A stretch of DNA of 64,000 nt from Thermococcaceae archaeon (GCA_030156945.1 JASGLT010000001.1:113677-177676); one strand, 5' to 3'. Shown: positions 44,545-54,348, counted from the stretch's first letter. Numbers and translations are program-made. Notes: generated by a model from the letters alone, not told the origin.

Positions 44545-44570
44545 GGATACCGCCTAGTCTGGCGGTATCC
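44545..44570 (-). terminator. stem-loop between the inserted gene and DP2
   Basis: 'ggataccgcc' and 'ggcggtatcc' form a perfect 10-bp stem around a 6-base loop. On the minus strand the stem is followed by TTTAATAT. It may terminate the upstream transcript. A TATA-like 'cctataaatgg' then follows for DP2. Confidence 0.5.
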
Positions 44571-44621
44571 CCATTTACATACTGGCAATAATGTTATATA
44601 AAGATTTCGCATCATCTCAAC

Positions 44622-45701
44622 TCAACCTCCATATTTGGAAATAAGCTCTGATATTTTCATATGGGTTATCGGGAAGCCCAAAGACGTGAGATATTCTCCG
44701 ATTCCATGTCCATACGGCCCCACAGAGACTACAATACCACCATTTCTGCGGAGGTCATCGATGTCCCCACCTACCCCCTTCTGAAGTGAGAGGAACTTTA
44801 TAGACCCGCCGACTTCGGACGCATGTCTTAAGACGTACTCGAATGCAGGAGATTTTTCAATCAAACGCTGTTCTTCATCCTTCTGGAGCAGCCCTTCCTT
44901 GATAACGTAGATTATGGGGCGTGAATACCAGTATTGTGGAAGAACACGATTTTCAGCCGATAGAGGCACTATTTTGGACAGACTCTTACTCCCAACATGG
45001 TACACCTTCAACAGATCAGGAGGAAATCCCAAAGAGGGTAGATTCCTAAGAAGAAAACGTACGTCGAGCCTCCATTTTGAGAGTAAAATGCTCTCCTTGA
45101 TGTACCTGAGGATGAGATCAGCAGTGGAAACTAGGGGATCAACTTTGTCCCCGTTGGGGATCACTCTAAGTTCACTGGCTCGTTTTGAAAGTTCATCCCA
45201 CGCCACCGTTTGAGGGGAAGGATTGAAGTTGTCAATATGAACCTTAGACATTGTGTGATTGAGCTTGGATACCACCAGCCACGCGGGAACGTACGCAAAG
45301 TAAGATTTCAAAACATTTTTCAGGAAGGCCATAACACTCTTAGGGGGACCATTTGGCATATAAATTTGCCTAATACCAAAGGAGGCAAAAACAAAGTTTG
45401 TAATAACATCATTAGGAATGACAACGTCGTCAACGAATTCCTTCATGAAAAGCAGATATTCAGTAGGATCTCCGTCCTCCCCGATAAGATACCCCCTCAG
45501 GTCTGAAGAGGAAAACACCCATCTAGGAGTTTGTATCCCCATGCTATCTTTAAACTGCTCAAAAAACTCTCTGTATGAGTTAAGATAGTTACTAAAATTG
45601 GAATCCCTAACACTGACTGCAACCCCAATTCGTGCAATAAAAGTCCCATTCTGCCCAGCGAATTTGATATCGCCCTCATCGGAGCCAATAATTAAACCCA
45701 T
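44622..45701 (-). CDS. unknown protein inserted between DP1 and DP2
   Basis: The protein of about 359 aa from the ATG at 45701 begins 'MGLIIGSDEGDIKFAGQNG'. It has no signal or membrane segment. The early 'GSDEGD..FIARIGVAVSV' and later 'LVSTADLILRYIKESILLSK' vaguely recall RNase-H-like DUF3800 proteins, but I am not confident. Codon use looks more AT-rich than in the polymerase genes. Its start overlaps the DP1 end region (GAGGGGATGTGACC), while a stem-loop follows its end. In Pyrococcus and T. kodakarensis, as I recall, DP1 and DP2 are adjacent, so this is an insertion. Confidence 0.6.
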   Translation of the reverse strand: MGLIIGSDEGDIKFAGQNGTFIARIGVAVSVRDSNFSNYLNSYREFFEQFKDSMGIQTPRWVFSSSDLRGYLIGEDGDPTEYLLFMKEFVDDVVIPNDVITNFVFASFGIRQIYMPNGPPKSVMAFLKNVLKSYFAYVPAWLVVSKLNHTMSKVHIDNFNPSPQTVAWDELSKRASELRVIPNGDKVDPLVSTADLILRYIKESILLSKWRLDVRFLLRNLPSLGFPPDLLKVYHVGSKSLSKIVPLSAENRVLPQYWYSRPIIYVIKEGLLQKDEEQRLIEKSPAFEYVLRHASEVGGSIKFLSLQKGVGGDIDDLRRNGGIVVSVGPYGHGIGEYLTSLGFPITHMKISELISKYGG

Positions 45702-45703
45702 GG

Positions 45704-47773
45704 TCACATCCCCTCGCAGAACTGGTCAAACCTAACCACAGCCCTCAGGCGGGCGGTTTCAACGTCTATTATCGGGACACGGGCCGGAGTCGGCACGATG
45801 TTAACCATCTTCTGGAACTCAGTCTGAGCCTGCCATGTGCCTGTGTTTATCACGAAAACCCCGTTGTAAATCCTGTAGTCCATGACGTGCACGTGGCCGG
45901 CCTGGAACAGGTCAGGAACGGATTCAATTACGAGAGTGTCCTCGGGGTCCGGTGCTATCGGAACCTTCCCGCCAAAGGTCGGGGCGAGGTGACGGAGCTT
46001 GAGGAGATCCACCATGGCCTCAGCGGGCCTGTGGTGACTCCTGTTCGGTATAAAGCTAACCACGTCCTCTATGCCCCTGCCGTGAGCAATCAGAAAATCC
46101 CTGCCATGAAGCCTCAACACGGCTGGGTTGCTTATTATTACGGCATTTTTAAGCTTGTAGAGGGGTTTGGCATATTCCTCATAAAAGCCCGGCTGAGGAA
46201 TAGCTGTTCTCGCGGCGTCGTGGTTTCCGGGACCGATGAACATCGTTATGTGGTCGGGAACGTTCCTGAGCAGGTTGGCGAGGGCCTCGTACTGGTCAAA
46301 GATGTCCGGAATCTCGAGCTCATTGTACTGGCCGGGGTAAATGCCTATCCCATCCACAACATCCCCTGCTATCACGAGGTACTTAACCCTGCTTACGAAC
46401 TCCTCCTCGCGCTTGTTTGCAACCTCCCCGTTCAGCCATTCAAGGAAGCGCTCAAAGGCCTTCTCACAGAACTTGTTAGAGCCCACGTGAATGTCGCTGA
46501 GGAGGATTGCATACACCTTCTCCTCGAGCGGCGGTTTCTCGCGCTTAAACTTCGGAACGTCCGGAAGAAAGATTTTGTCCGCGAAGAATATGTTTCTGCC
46601 CGAATACCTCCCCCTGAAGGCAACGACAGAATCCGGCATTATCTGGAAGAACTTTTTGCTCTCTTCGTTTTCCCTGTTGACAAAAACCTTTATAGTTCCG
46701 CTCCCATCCTCAACCTCAAACATGTACCCCTTGCGCGTCTCCCTCTTGGAATCCACGATCCCGATGATCGTTACGTCTTCATCGGAGTTAACGTATGAGA
46801 GCTTGGCTATATCAATGACCCCACCAACCTCAGGGTTCTCGCGGAGTATTTTCCTCATTTTCTTCAGTCTGCTCTTGAAGTAGTTGGAGTACACCTTGAC
46901 TATTAGTTCCCCTTCCTTTCCAGAGGCGTTCTTCACCTTGGGGGGTGTGAACTTCACGTTCTTCACATCGAATATGAGGGCCCAATCTCCCTCAATTGAG
47001 GCAGCCCTGTAGCTGAAACCTGGCTTTGGAGTTATAACAACGTCCGAATAAGTTGAGTAGGACTTCTCCTCCAGAACCTCTTCCTCGACATAGCCAACTG
47101 GAACGCCGTACTCATCATAAAGGACTTTTGGTATGCCCCCATTCTCACCATTGTACTCCCCAGAGCTTTCCGAATCTTCAATCTCCTGATCGGGTGGAGT
47201 CATTGTTTCATCAACAGCATTATCCTCGAATCCACCATAACCGTTCTCAAAATCCACCTCGGGGGTTTCGGAAGTTTCAGCTTCAGATGCTCCAGTGGAA
47301 ACAAAACTCTCCCCCTCAGAAAAATTGGCTTTTTCCCCCCTATTTTCAAAAACAGGGATATCGGGGGCTTCATTGTAGGGGGCTTCTCCAGTGGAAACAT
47401 AACTATCCAAAACCTCGGAAGAAGATTCAATTTCAGCTTCGTTTTCAGCTGTAGAATCTATTGGATTGGCTAAAATTTCATTTTCAACTTCCTCATGCTC
47501 CAAAGATGATAAAGATGCATCCTCATGAGAGATTGATTCCCCCGATTCATCACTTTTACCGGCAGAGGTTGCAAGTGGAACTTCCGTTACAAGCCCCAGA
47601 GTGGAGAGGAACTCCTCAGCAATCTCGAGGTCAACGACGAAGGCCCCCTTTGATTTGACGAACTTGATGAGCTGGGCCAAAGTAAACTTCTCAGGATAGT
47701 GTTCGCGAAGAAGAAAGAAGGCAGATGGGGTTATGAGGTAGTTGTTGCCCAAGAGGTCCTCTATGAGGCCCAT
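45704..47773 (-). CDS. polB: DNA polymerase D small subunit (DP1), exonuclease
   Basis: The protein of about 689 aa has an N-terminal helical domain, then an acidic Ser/Glu-rich linker (~75-235). An OB-fold ('VTIIGIVDSKRETRKGYMFEVEDGSG') and a Mre11-like phosphoesterase follow: 'LLSDIHVGSNKFCE', 'VIAGDVVDGIG', 'IGPGNHDAARTA', 'LIAHGRG', 'QAGHVHVMDY'. It supplies 3'-5' proofreading to PolD. The ATG at 47773 overlaps the cdc6 stop. The linker DNA contains two matches to the origin recognition box. Confidence 0.96.
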   Translation of the reverse strand: MGLIEDLLGNNYLITPSAFFLLREHYPEKFTLAQLIKFVKSKGAFVVDLEIAEEFLSTLGLVTEVPLATSAGKSDESGESISHEDASLSSLEHEEVENEILANPIDSTAENEAEIESSSEVLDSYVSTGEAPYNEAPDIPVFENRGEKANFSEGESFVSTGASEAETSETPEVDFENGYGGFEDNAVDETMTPPDQEIEDSESSGEYNGENGGIPKVLYDEYGVPVGYVEEEVLEEKSYSTYSDVVITPKPGFSYRAASIEGDWALIFDVKNVKFTPPKVKNASGKEGELIVKVYSNYFKSRLKKMRKILRENPEVGGVIDIAKLSYVNSDEDVTIIGIVDSKRETRKGYMFEVEDGSGTIKVFVNRENEESKKFFQIMPDSVVAFRGRYSGRNIFFADKIFLPDVPKFKREKPPLEEKVYAILLSDIHVGSNKFCEKAFERFLEWLNGEVANKREEEFVSRVKYLVIAGDVVDGIGIYPGQYNELEIPDIFDQYEALANLLRNVPDHITMFIGPGNHDAARTAIPQPGFYEEYAKPLYKLKNAVIISNPAVLRLHGRDFLIAHGRGIEDVVSFIPNRSHHRPAEAMVDLLKLRHLAPTFGGKVPIAPDPEDTLVIESVPDLFQAGHVHVMDYRIYNGVFVINTGTWQAQTEFQKMVNIVPTPARVPIIDVETARLRAVVRFDQFCEGM

Positions 47774-49020
47774 CAAACCAGCCTCCTCTGGGAGGACATG
47801 CTGATGGTTAGGAGGGGCTGGAGCTGAATATCGTGCCGGTAGATGTTTTTAACCTTATAGGGAGTCACGTTGAGCCTTATCTCCTTAGTCCTCCCGTAAC
47901 GCCCTTTGCTGACAACTTTGGCGTTGATGATGCCGAGCATGTCCAGTTCGTTTATGAGGTCGCTTATGCGCCTCTGGGTAAGAGGATCGAGGTCAATGTG
48001 CTCACACAGTGATTTGTAAACTGCATAGACATCGCCAGTATTTGCCGGGAGCTCACCATTTTCGTCGAGGAGCACTATAGAGTAGAGAAGCACTTTCGAG
48101 TGGAGGGGAAGGGTCTTGATGACCTCCTCCATGGTGTCCTGCTCTATCTTCTCCTGAGCACTCCATACGTGCCTCTCGGTTACTTTGCTGGCACCCTCGC
48201 GCTCGGCTATTTCACCTGCAACGCGCAGAAGATCAAGGGCCCTTCTGGCATCACCGTGCTCCCTCGCAGCGAGGGCAGCACAGAGCGGAACCACAGCATC
48301 GTCAAGAACACCCTCGTGGAAAGCCACGACCGCACGTTGCATGAGAATGTCCTTGAGCTGGTTAGCATCATAGGGCGGGAACACGACTTCCTCCTCACTT
48401 AGACTCGAGAGGACACGGGCATCGAGGTACTCTTTGAACTTCAGGTCGTTCGAAATTCCGATTATGCTGACCTTGGCCCGTGAGAGCTCAGTGTTTATTC
48501 TCGTGAGGGAATAGAGAATATCGTCACCACTCTTCTTCACCAGCTTGTCTATCTCGTCGAGAACGATTATAACGAAGCGCTCCCTGGCATCTATTATCTC
48601 CTTAAGCTTGGCGTAGACCTCATCGGTGGGCCATCCGACCAGGGGCACTTCGAACCCGCTCTCATTTCTGAAGTAGTTCACAATGTTGGCCAAAACCCTG
48701 TACTGGGTGTCGACTATCTCACAGTTTATGTATATGACTTCCACTGGAACCTGATACTTCTCAGAGATCCTCTTGAGCTCTTCAGTGACGAACTTCACCG
48801 TAACAGTTTTACCCGTCCCAGTCTTCCCATAGACGAATATGTTCGATGGAGTTTCACCCTTCAGCACGGGGACGAGGATATGGGCCAGGTTTTCAATTTG
48901 CTCCCGCCTGTGGGGAAGTTCCTTTGGAGTATAACTATGTCTGAGCACCTCCTTGTTTTTGAAGATCTTTTTTGCATGCAGGTATTTCTCAAAGATGGAA
49001 CCGAGGTAATCATCGTTCAC
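47773..49020 (-). CDS. cdc6: Orc1/Cdc6 origin-binding initiator
   Basis: The protein of about 415 aa has 'IFVYGKTGTGKTVTVKFV' (Walker A), 'VIIVLDEIDKL' (Walker B), a sensor region 'IIGISNDLKFKEYLDARVLSSL' and a C-terminal winged helix that binds origin DNA ('LTQRRISDLINELDMLGII'). I use the GTG at 49020, after GGAGGTGGGTGCT. The ATG in the ORF track adds eight residues that overlap an origin-box-like sequence. It recognises ORB elements and loads MCM. It is next to the likely origin and first in an operon with DP1. Confidence 0.96.
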   Translation of the reverse strand: MNDDYLGSIFEKYLHAKKIFKNKEVLRHSYTPKELPHRREQIENLAHILVPVLKGETPSNIFVYGKTGTGKTVTVKFVTEELKRISEKYQVPVEVIYINCEIVDTQYRVLANIVNYFRNESGFEVPLVGWPTDEVYAKLKEIIDARERFVIIVLDEIDKLVKKSGDDILYSLTRINTELSRAKVSIIGISNDLKFKEYLDARVLSSLSEEEVVFPPYDANQLKDILMQRAVVAFHEGVLDDAVVPLCAALAAREHGDARRALDLLRVAGEIAEREGASKVTERHVWSAQEKIEQDTMEEVIKTLPLHSKVLLYSIVLLDENGELPANTGDVYAVYKSLCEHIDLDPLTQRRISDLINELDMLGIINAKVVSKGRYGRTKEIRLNVTPYKVKNIYRHDIQLQPLLTISMSSQRRLV

Positions 49021-49170
49021 AGCACCCACCTCCACCGGAAACATTGCTCTCCACCTGTCATTTTATGGGTTATTGAATCACATATTTGATATTTTAACCC
49101 CCATATAGGCAAATTATTGAGCGTCATCCAATAAAGCCCCAGCTGGTTTGAATGAACGTGAACACCTCCA

Positions 49171-49381
49171 ATGGAACCACTCGATCCAGAGGAAGCACTG
49201 ATTCTTGAGCTCAGGGGTTTATATTGCTTGCTGAACAAGAAATTGTCAAAAGGCATTCTTGGAAAAACGAGCTCCAACGGAGCAAATAAAGGAATTAAAA
49301 GGAAAATTTGACAAAATAGGCAATTATAAGGAATTTATTGACGTTTTGAGGGCAATCGTAGATTATAGCCAAGGAGCGTGA
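49171..49381 (+). pseudogene. small ORF in the origin region, frameshifted
   Basis: An ATG reads 'MEPLDPEEALILELRGLYCL' and on to 'SKGILGK', then loses coherence. The +1 frame continues 'EQIKELKGKFDKIGNYKEFIDVL' to a TGA at 49381. The two join at a run of five A (about 49263-49267) into a protein-like chain of about 69 aa. No ribosome site is clear. Function is unknown; it may be a decayed gene or carry a sequencing error. Confidence 0.4.
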
Positions 49382-49662
49382 ATTCCACTGGAAAACTAGT
49401 CATCATCATATTAATTAAATTTCATGCATATTTTTTCCACAGGAAACTCAAAGTCAACTCAAGAGGTCGAACCCCAAAATCTCCTCTGGATGAACACTGG
49501 AAAGATGTTTCCACTGGATGCCCCAACCATCGGGGGAATTTCCTCTGAAAGGTTAATGAACAATGACGTACATAGAATTTTGAGTAAAAATACCCAATTA
49601 TGTTTATTTTGGTTAAGCGCTATAGTTTATAAAAAATAAAATTTTAAACTATCTTGTGACCT

Positions 49663-49692
49663 GAGGGAGTTTTGTTTCCACTGGAACCTCTG
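49663..49692 (-). other. origin recognition box (long ORB)
   Basis: The minus strand reads 'ttccagtggaaacaaaactc' followed by CCTC, the same core and extension as the plus-strand box at 49952. Cdc6/Orc1 winged-helix binding is expected. Confidence 0.75.
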
Positions 49693-49951
49693 AATAAAGC
49701 TTCGCGATGTTGAATGTTGATTATGATGAGAATAAAATCTCCCGTTATATTTTCAATTAATAGTATTTAAACTTTTTCATGAACAATGTTCATAATTTTT
49801 AAATCAATTTAAATAGTCAAAGAACACAAGTCCATCAGACTTCCAGTAAAATTTCCAGTAGAGACAAGTTCATAGAAAGCACTCAGAAACAACCTAGAGG
49901 CCTTATAAGCAGCAATTTTTCGACGATTTTTTCGGCACCTTCATCACAGGA

Positions 49952-49981
49952 GTTCCAGTGGAAACAAAACTCTGGGGGATC
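49952..49981 (+). other. origin recognition box (long ORB)
   Basis: 'gttccagtggaaacaaaact' followed by CTGGGGG is a full ORB with the G-rich end seen in archaeal origins. It is inverted relative to the box at 49663. Confidence 0.8.
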
Positions 49982-50111
49982 CATTTCGATGTTCATCGAA
50001 ATAGAGTTATATTTCCACTGGAACATCTGTGTAATTTAGACTTTTTATGTGCTTCCACGTACTTAAACGTTCATCCACTACTTTTTTAAATAGGGGCTCG
50101 AAGGGGTTAAC

Positions 50112-51116
50112 ATGCTCCCGGTAAACGTAGTGAGAAGACTCCTGAAGATTAGGTATCACGTTAAACGGAATAGGCTGTTCCAACTTTCTCTCTTCGTTCT
50201 GGCTTTGGTGGTGGTCTTTGCGATCCTGTTCATGTGGTTTGAGGGAGTGGACTTCTTCACCGCGGTTTACTGGGCAGTGATAACAATGTCGACAATAGGG
50301 TATGGGGATGTAACCCCAGGCACCTATTGGGGGAGATTGGTGGCGATGATTGCGGCTTTTGCAGGTATTGCGAGCTTCACCGCCCTTGTTTCATTGATAG
50401 CTGAGTTTTTCATTTCGGCATCAATTAGGAGGATGATGGGGATGCATAGGGTTAGGTATTCTGGACACTACGTTGTGATTGGGACCGGCAGCAGTGTTTC
50501 AAACTTCGTCTCTGAATTGTTGGGAGCAATTTCCATTGGAGACGCTGAGGAGAGGCCCATCGTGGTGGTGCTGCCCAACGATGACGAGAGACGAAAGGCC
50601 GATCTTCCCGAAGGCGTTGAGGTTTTGGTGGGGGAGCCAACAAACAGGGAGACTCTCGAAAGGGCGGGAGTTCCTCGCGCTTCTTACGTTGTTCTCGCCC
50701 TTGGCGATGATTCGACTTCGGTCTTTACCACTCTCCTCGTCAGGCAAATTTCGAAGGCTAAGGTGCTCGTGGAGGCCATTGATGCCGGTAACGTGCCCCT
50801 CCTCAAGGGTGCGGGGGCTGAAAGGGTGGTCGTCAGTAGGGGGCTCGCAGGGAGGCTTCTCGCAAGCGCCATATCCGAACCGGAAGTAGTTGACGTGCTT
50901 GAAGACCTGACGAGTGCTACTGAGGGGCATGATATCGGCGTAATTGACTATCCTGCTGCTTGGGGCAGGAAGTACTCTGAGGTTCTTTCTGAACTCGCAG
51001 GTGAAAAGAAAGTCTTCCCAATCGGTTACGTTCTGGAGTCTCCGGTTCTGGGGCCGGGCCTCGATGAGGTTATTCCCAAGGGTGCAAGGCTTATCGTTAT
51101 TAGGAGGGTAAGGTAA
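50112..51116 (+). CDS. RCK-domain potassium channel (MthK-like)
   Basis: The 334-aa protein has two membrane helices around a pore loop with the K+ filter 'ITMSTIGYGDVTPG'. An RCK/TrkA-N Rossmann domain ('YVVIGTGSSVSNFVSELL') and a TrkA-C-like end ('PIGYVLESPVLGPGLDEVIP') follow. The P-loop signature is exact. Such channels form tetramers gated by ligands bound to the RCK ring. The gene starts right after the origin region, and the ATG has a weak ribosome site (GGGGTTAAC). Confidence 0.93.
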   Translation: MLPVNVVRRLLKIRYHVKRNRLFQLSLFVLALVVVFAILFMWFEGVDFFTAVYWAVITMSTIGYGDVTPGTYWGRLVAMIAAFAGIASFTALVSLIAEFFISASIRRMMGMHRVRYSGHYVVIGTGSSVSNFVSELLGAISIGDAEERPIVVVLPNDDERRKADLPEGVEVLVGEPTNRETLERAGVPRASYVVLALGDDSTSVFTTLLVRQISKAKVLVEAIDAGNVPLLKGAGAERVVVSRGLAGRLLASAISEPEVVDVLEDLTSATEGHDIGVIDYPAAWGRKYSEVLSELAGEKKVFPIGYVLESPVLGPGLDEVIPKGARLIVIRRVR

Positions 51117-51292
51117 CTTGTTTTAAATTTTTTGAAAATTTCAGTTGTTTATAGTAATTTTGGAGTTTTAGGAACAACTTTCTGCCAAAATAGGCAAAAA
51201 TCTTAAAAGTTCTTGCTCTCAGATTTTCGGGAGGATAAAGTATATTAACGGGTATGTTTTACCCTCTTCAAGGGTATTTGTGGGTGAGGTTA

Positions 51293-52354
51293 ATGGCGAG
51301 AAAAAAGAAGGCCGAAGAGGAAGTCAGGGAGCTTGATGAGTTTGAGGAGCTCGAGATAATCGAAGGGGAGAATTCAAACTCAACTAAGTCTAACTGGAAA
51401 GAGATTAAGAACCTTGAAGATCTCCCTGGCGTGGGTCCTGCCACTGCTGAGAAGCTCAGGGAAGCTGGTTATGACACGATAGAGGCTATTGCCGTTGCAT
51501 CTCCACTGGAACTCAAGGAAGTGGCCGGGATAAGCGAGGGGGCCGCACTAAAGATAATCCAAGCCGCGAGGGAAGCCGCCAATATTGGAACATTCATGCG
51601 CGCGGACGAGTACATGGAAAGAAGGAGGACTGTGGGCAGGATTTCCACTGGAAGCAAGAGCCTCGACAAGCTCATCGGCGGCGGCGTCGAAACTCAGGCT
51701 GTCACGGAAGTTTTCGGAGAATTTGGGAGCGGTAAGACCCAGCTTGCCCACACTCTTGCCGTAATGGTTCAGCTGCCCCCTGAAGAGGGGGGGCTCGGGG
51801 GCTCTGTGATCTGGATAGACACGGAGAACACTTTCAGGCCCGAGAGAATCAGGCAGATTGCAGAGGCCCGGGGACTTGACCCGGACGAGGTTCTCAAGAA
51901 CATATACGTTGCTAGGGCTTTCAACAGCAACCATCAGATGCTTCTTGTCGAGAAGGCTGAGGAGATAATCAAGGAAAAGGCCGAGACCGAGAGGCCTGTG
52001 AAGCTCCTTGTGGTCGATTCTCTGATGGCCCACTTCAGGAGTGAGTACGTCGGAAGGGGTACCTTGGCTGAGAGGCAGCAGAAGCTGGCCAAACACCTTT
52101 CGGACCTCCACAGGTTAGCTGACCTCTACGACATCGCGGTCTTCGTTACCAATCAGGTCCAGGCAAAGCCAGATGCATTCTTCGGCGACCCGACCAGACC
52201 CGTTGGCGGCCACATTCTGGCTCACAGTGCCACGTTGAGGATATATCTGAGAAAGGGCAAGGCTGGAAAGAGGGTGGCGAGACTCATAGACAGTCCACAT
52301 CTGCCGGAGGGTGAGGCCATATTCAGGATAACTGAAAAGGGCGTCGAGGATTAG
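51293..52354 (+). CDS. radA: RadA recombinase
   Basis: The protein of about 353 aa has an N-terminal HhH domain ('[21 protein letters not shown]'), the polymerisation motif region ('[13 protein letters not shown]'), Walker A '[15 protein letters not shown]', Walker B '[12 protein letters not shown]' and 'TNQVQAKPD'. It forms filaments on ssDNA and drives homologous recombination. No intein is present. I start at the ATG at 51293, after GGGTGAGGTTA. Two origin-box-like TCCACTGGAA sequences lie inside the gene. Confidence 0.97.
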   Translation: MARKKKAEEEVRELDEFEELEIIEGENSNSTKSNWKEIKNLEDLPGVGPATAEKLREAGYDTIEAIAVASPLELKEVAGISEGAALKIIQAAREAANIGTFMRADEYMERRRTVGRISTGSKSLDKLIGGGVETQAVTEVFGEFGSGKTQLAHTLAVMVQLPPEEGGLGGSVIWIDTENTFRPERIRQIAEARGLDPDEVLKNIYVARAFNSNHQMLLVEKAEEIIKEKAETERPVKLLVVDSLMAHFRSEYVGRGTLAERQQKLAKHLSDLHRLADLYDIAVFVTNQVQAKPDAFFGDPTRPVGGHILAHSATLRIYLRKGKAGKRVARLIDSPHLPEGEAIFRITEKGVED

Positions 52355-52422
52355 TCTCTTTTTCCCGTTTTTACGTTGATTTCTGCCTTTAGTTTTATAA
52401 AGCGGGTTTCCAACTCACAACC

Positions 52423-53175
52423 ATGGGGAAGGTTGAAGCCATAGAAAGGCCCAGTAGGGAAGAAATTTTGAGGATAATAAACTCCGCACTCTCGTCTAAG
52501 TCAATGCTCGTGATCTTTGCTCGTTGTCGTGTTCACTATGATGGAAGGGCGAAGAGCGAGCTCGGTTCTGGGGACAGGATAATAATGGTCAAACCGGATG
52601 GGGCTTTTCTCATCCACCAGAGCAAAAAGCGGGAACCCGTTAACTGGCAGCCTCCCGGAAGCTTCGTGAGCGTTGAGGGGCGGGAGGAGGTTGTGGTTCT
52701 CCGTTCCATACGGCGCAGACCAAAGGAAGTTCTCGAAGTAGAGCTTGAGGAAGTTTATCTTGCCTCCCTGTTCAGGGCCGAGGACTATGAAGAGCTTTCT
52801 CTGACTGGAAGCGAGGCGGAAATGGCTGAGATGTTGTTCCAGAATCCCGAACTTATAGAACCAGGGTTTAAGCCACTTTTCAGGGAGAAGCAGATTGCGG
52901 AGGGTATAATCGACATAATGGGTAAAGATCGTGACGGGAACCTGGTCATTCTCGAGTTGAAGCGCAGAAAAGCCGATCTCCACGCTGTTAGTCAGCTGAA
53001 GAGGTACGTTGAGGCGCTTTCAAAACAACACGGGAAAGTTAGAGGCATACTGGTTGCCCCCGGAATCACCTCCGGTGCCAAGAAGCTGCTGGAGAAGGAG
53101 GGCTTAGAGTTCAGGAAGTTTAAGCCGCCAAAAAGGCAAAGAAAAAGCAGCGGGCGTCAGAAGACCCTGTTTTAG
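52423..53175 (+). CDS. nucS: NucS/EndoMS mismatch endonuclease
   Basis: The 250-aa protein has an N-terminal beta-sandwich DNA-binding domain and a RecB-like nuclease core 'QIAEGIIDIMGKDRDGNLVILELKRRKA' with the D..E-x-K active site. It ends in a PCNA-interacting 'GRQKTLF'. In Thermococcus the enzyme makes double-strand cuts at mismatched bases. It lies next to radA on the same strand, fitting mismatch-provoked recombinational repair. The 3' end overlaps DUF473 by 4 bp. Confidence 0.96.
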   Translation: MGKVEAIERPSREEILRIINSALSSKSMLVIFARCRVHYDGRAKSELGSGDRIIMVKPDGAFLIHQSKKREPVNWQPPGSFVSVEGREEVVVLRSIRRRPKEVLEVELEEVYLASLFRAEDYEELSLTGSEAEMAEMLFQNPELIEPGFKPLFREKQIAEGIIDIMGKDRDGNLVILELKRRKADLHAVSQLKRYVEALSKQHGKVRGILVAPGITSGAKKLLEKEGLEFRKFKPPKRQRKSSGRQKTLF

Positions 53176-53555
53176 CCCATCTGCATCTCCTGTGGGATCA
53201 TCTCTCTGACCTTCACAACGACTACTAGTCCTTTTTCCTCAATGCTCACGACCCTTCCGAGGCCCAGTAGCTTAACCTTTGCCCTGCAGACGGTTATCTC
53301 CCTCTCGTCGCTCTCCTCCCAGGGAATCCTCATGTTGAGCTCATTTGCATCTATAAGCTCAGTTATTAGACCTTCTGTCCCGATTTCCACGTCTTCAAAG
53401 GGCTCGTAAGTCATGAAAAGCCTCCTTAAACCTTCCATCGCTCTCTCAATTGCCAGAACGTTCCTGGCGCTCCTAAGTTCCACCGTTCGATAGGGGCTCC
53501 TCAAAAGCTCGTCGAGGAGTCTCCTTGTGATTCCGGCTATCAGTACTGCCTCCAT
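53172..53555 (-). CDS. DUF473 family protein
   Basis: The protein of about 127 aa matches the small archaeal DUF473 family ('IAGITRRLLDELLRSPYRTVELRSARNV' at the start, 'KVKLLGLGRVVSIEEKGLVVVVKVREM' at the end). It is a predicted beta-rich soluble protein of unknown function. The ATG at 53555 follows GAGGTGGCC. It lies 10 bases after the PAC2 gene stop and is likely co-transcribed with it. Confidence 0.8.
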   Translation of the reverse strand: MEAVLIAGITRRLLDELLRSPYRTVELRSARNVLAIERAMEGLRRLFMTYEPFEDVEIGTEGLITELIDANELNMRIPWEESDEREITVCRAKVKLLGLGRVVSIEEKGLVVVVKVREMIPQEMQMG

Positions 53556-53565
53556 GGCCACCACC

Positions 53566-54294
53566 TCACAGGTATATGCTCTCGTACTGCTTCTCTGCCC
53601 TCTGCCTCGCCTGCTCCATCTGTTCGTGCATCTTCCTCAACTGCTCCTCTATCATCCTGGCCTCTTGGAGGAGCGGCTCCGTGCTGAAGTCGAGGCTGGT
53701 GAGCTTCTTGACGACTTCAAGAACGTTTGCTGCAGCCCTCGGGTCTGGTCTGTCCCCGAAGGTCTCACCCATCAGCGCGTATGCCTTCAGACCCTTTCTG
53801 CTTGCCTCCCACAGGAGCTTTCCGCTCATCCCCATTATCGAGCCGTACTGGAGTATCTTAACTCCTTTCTCTTCAAGCTCCTTATTGAGTTCATCGCTGG
53901 ATCCAACTCCCCAGACGTCGAGCTGTTCCCTGAAGAAGCCTATTCCTATGCCGCCCATGGATATTACCTTCTCGGCATTCATATCGCTGAGATAGTTAAC
54001 CAACTCCTTCGCTATCTCGTTGACGAGCGTGGGCGGGACGTAAATGTCAGCTATTGCAACTATGATGTTGTCCTTTCCGTAGAACCTCAGCGGCGGGTTG
54101 GGCTTTCCCTCAAGGATCAGGGCCATCGGCGGCAAAAACGGGCTTTCCACGTAGCCTATCATGTCCATCTTCAGCTCCTTTGCCAGGAAGTTCGCCGCTA
54201 TGTGTCCCACGAGCCCTATTCCTGGATAGCCCTCTATGAAGATTGGGTTCTTAACCTCGGGCAGGACGAGCTTGACCGGCTTCCCGTTCTCCAT
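53566..54294 (-). CDS. PAC2-family proteasome assembly chaperone/activator (PbaB-like)
   Basis: I take the ATG at 54294 (GGGGGTGAGAGT upstream), giving about 242 aa. The PAC2 fold is shown by '[23 protein letters not shown]', '[21 protein letters not shown]' and '[11 protein letters not shown]'. A C-terminal coiled-coil-like tail ends in 'ESIYL', which fits the HbYX motif (hydrophobic-Tyr-any) that docks into the 20S proteasome. Archaeal PbaB acts as a proteasome assembly factor and activator; that role is likely here. Confidence 0.88.
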   Translation of the reverse strand: MENGKPVKLVLPEVKNPIFIEGYPGIGLVGHIAANFLAKELKMDMIGYVESPFLPPMALILEGKPNPPLRFYGKDNIIVAIADIYVPPTLVNEIAKELVNYLSDMNAEKVISMGGIGIGFFREQLDVWGVGSSDELNKELEEKGVKILQYGSIMGMSGKLLWEASRKGLKAYALMGETFGDRPDPRAAANVLEVVKKLTSLDFSTEPLLQEARMIEEQLRKMHEQMEQARQRAEKQYESIYL

Positions 54295-54348
54295 ACTCTC
54301 ACCCCCACCAACATTTAGTTTCCAAAGGTTATTAAACTTTCGGAGTTC

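Larger units (their letters stand above)
49045..50111. other. probable replication origin (oriC)
   Basis: A ~1-kb AT-rich gap lies upstream of cdc6 with many copies of the archaeal origin recognition box core TTCCA[C/G]TGGAA. Two long ORBs with the extension 'ttccagtggaaacaaaactc' lie in opposite orientation at 49663-49692 (minus) and 49952-49981 (plus), flanking very AT-rich DNA at 49693-49840 that could be the unwinding element. Mini-boxes lie at 49383, 49508 and 50012, and a perfect hairpin 'atttcgatgttcatcgaaat' at 49983. Position next to cdc6 matches known Pyrococcus origins. Confidence 0.85.

Noticed and set aside
49424-49639. 71-aa ORF in the origin region
   Set aside because: No ribosome site, poor composition, and it overlaps origin boxes and AT-rich DNA.
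53527-54318. 263-aa plus-strand ORF
   Set aside because: Antisense to the PAC2 and DUF473 genes, which have clear family motifs and ribosome sites.
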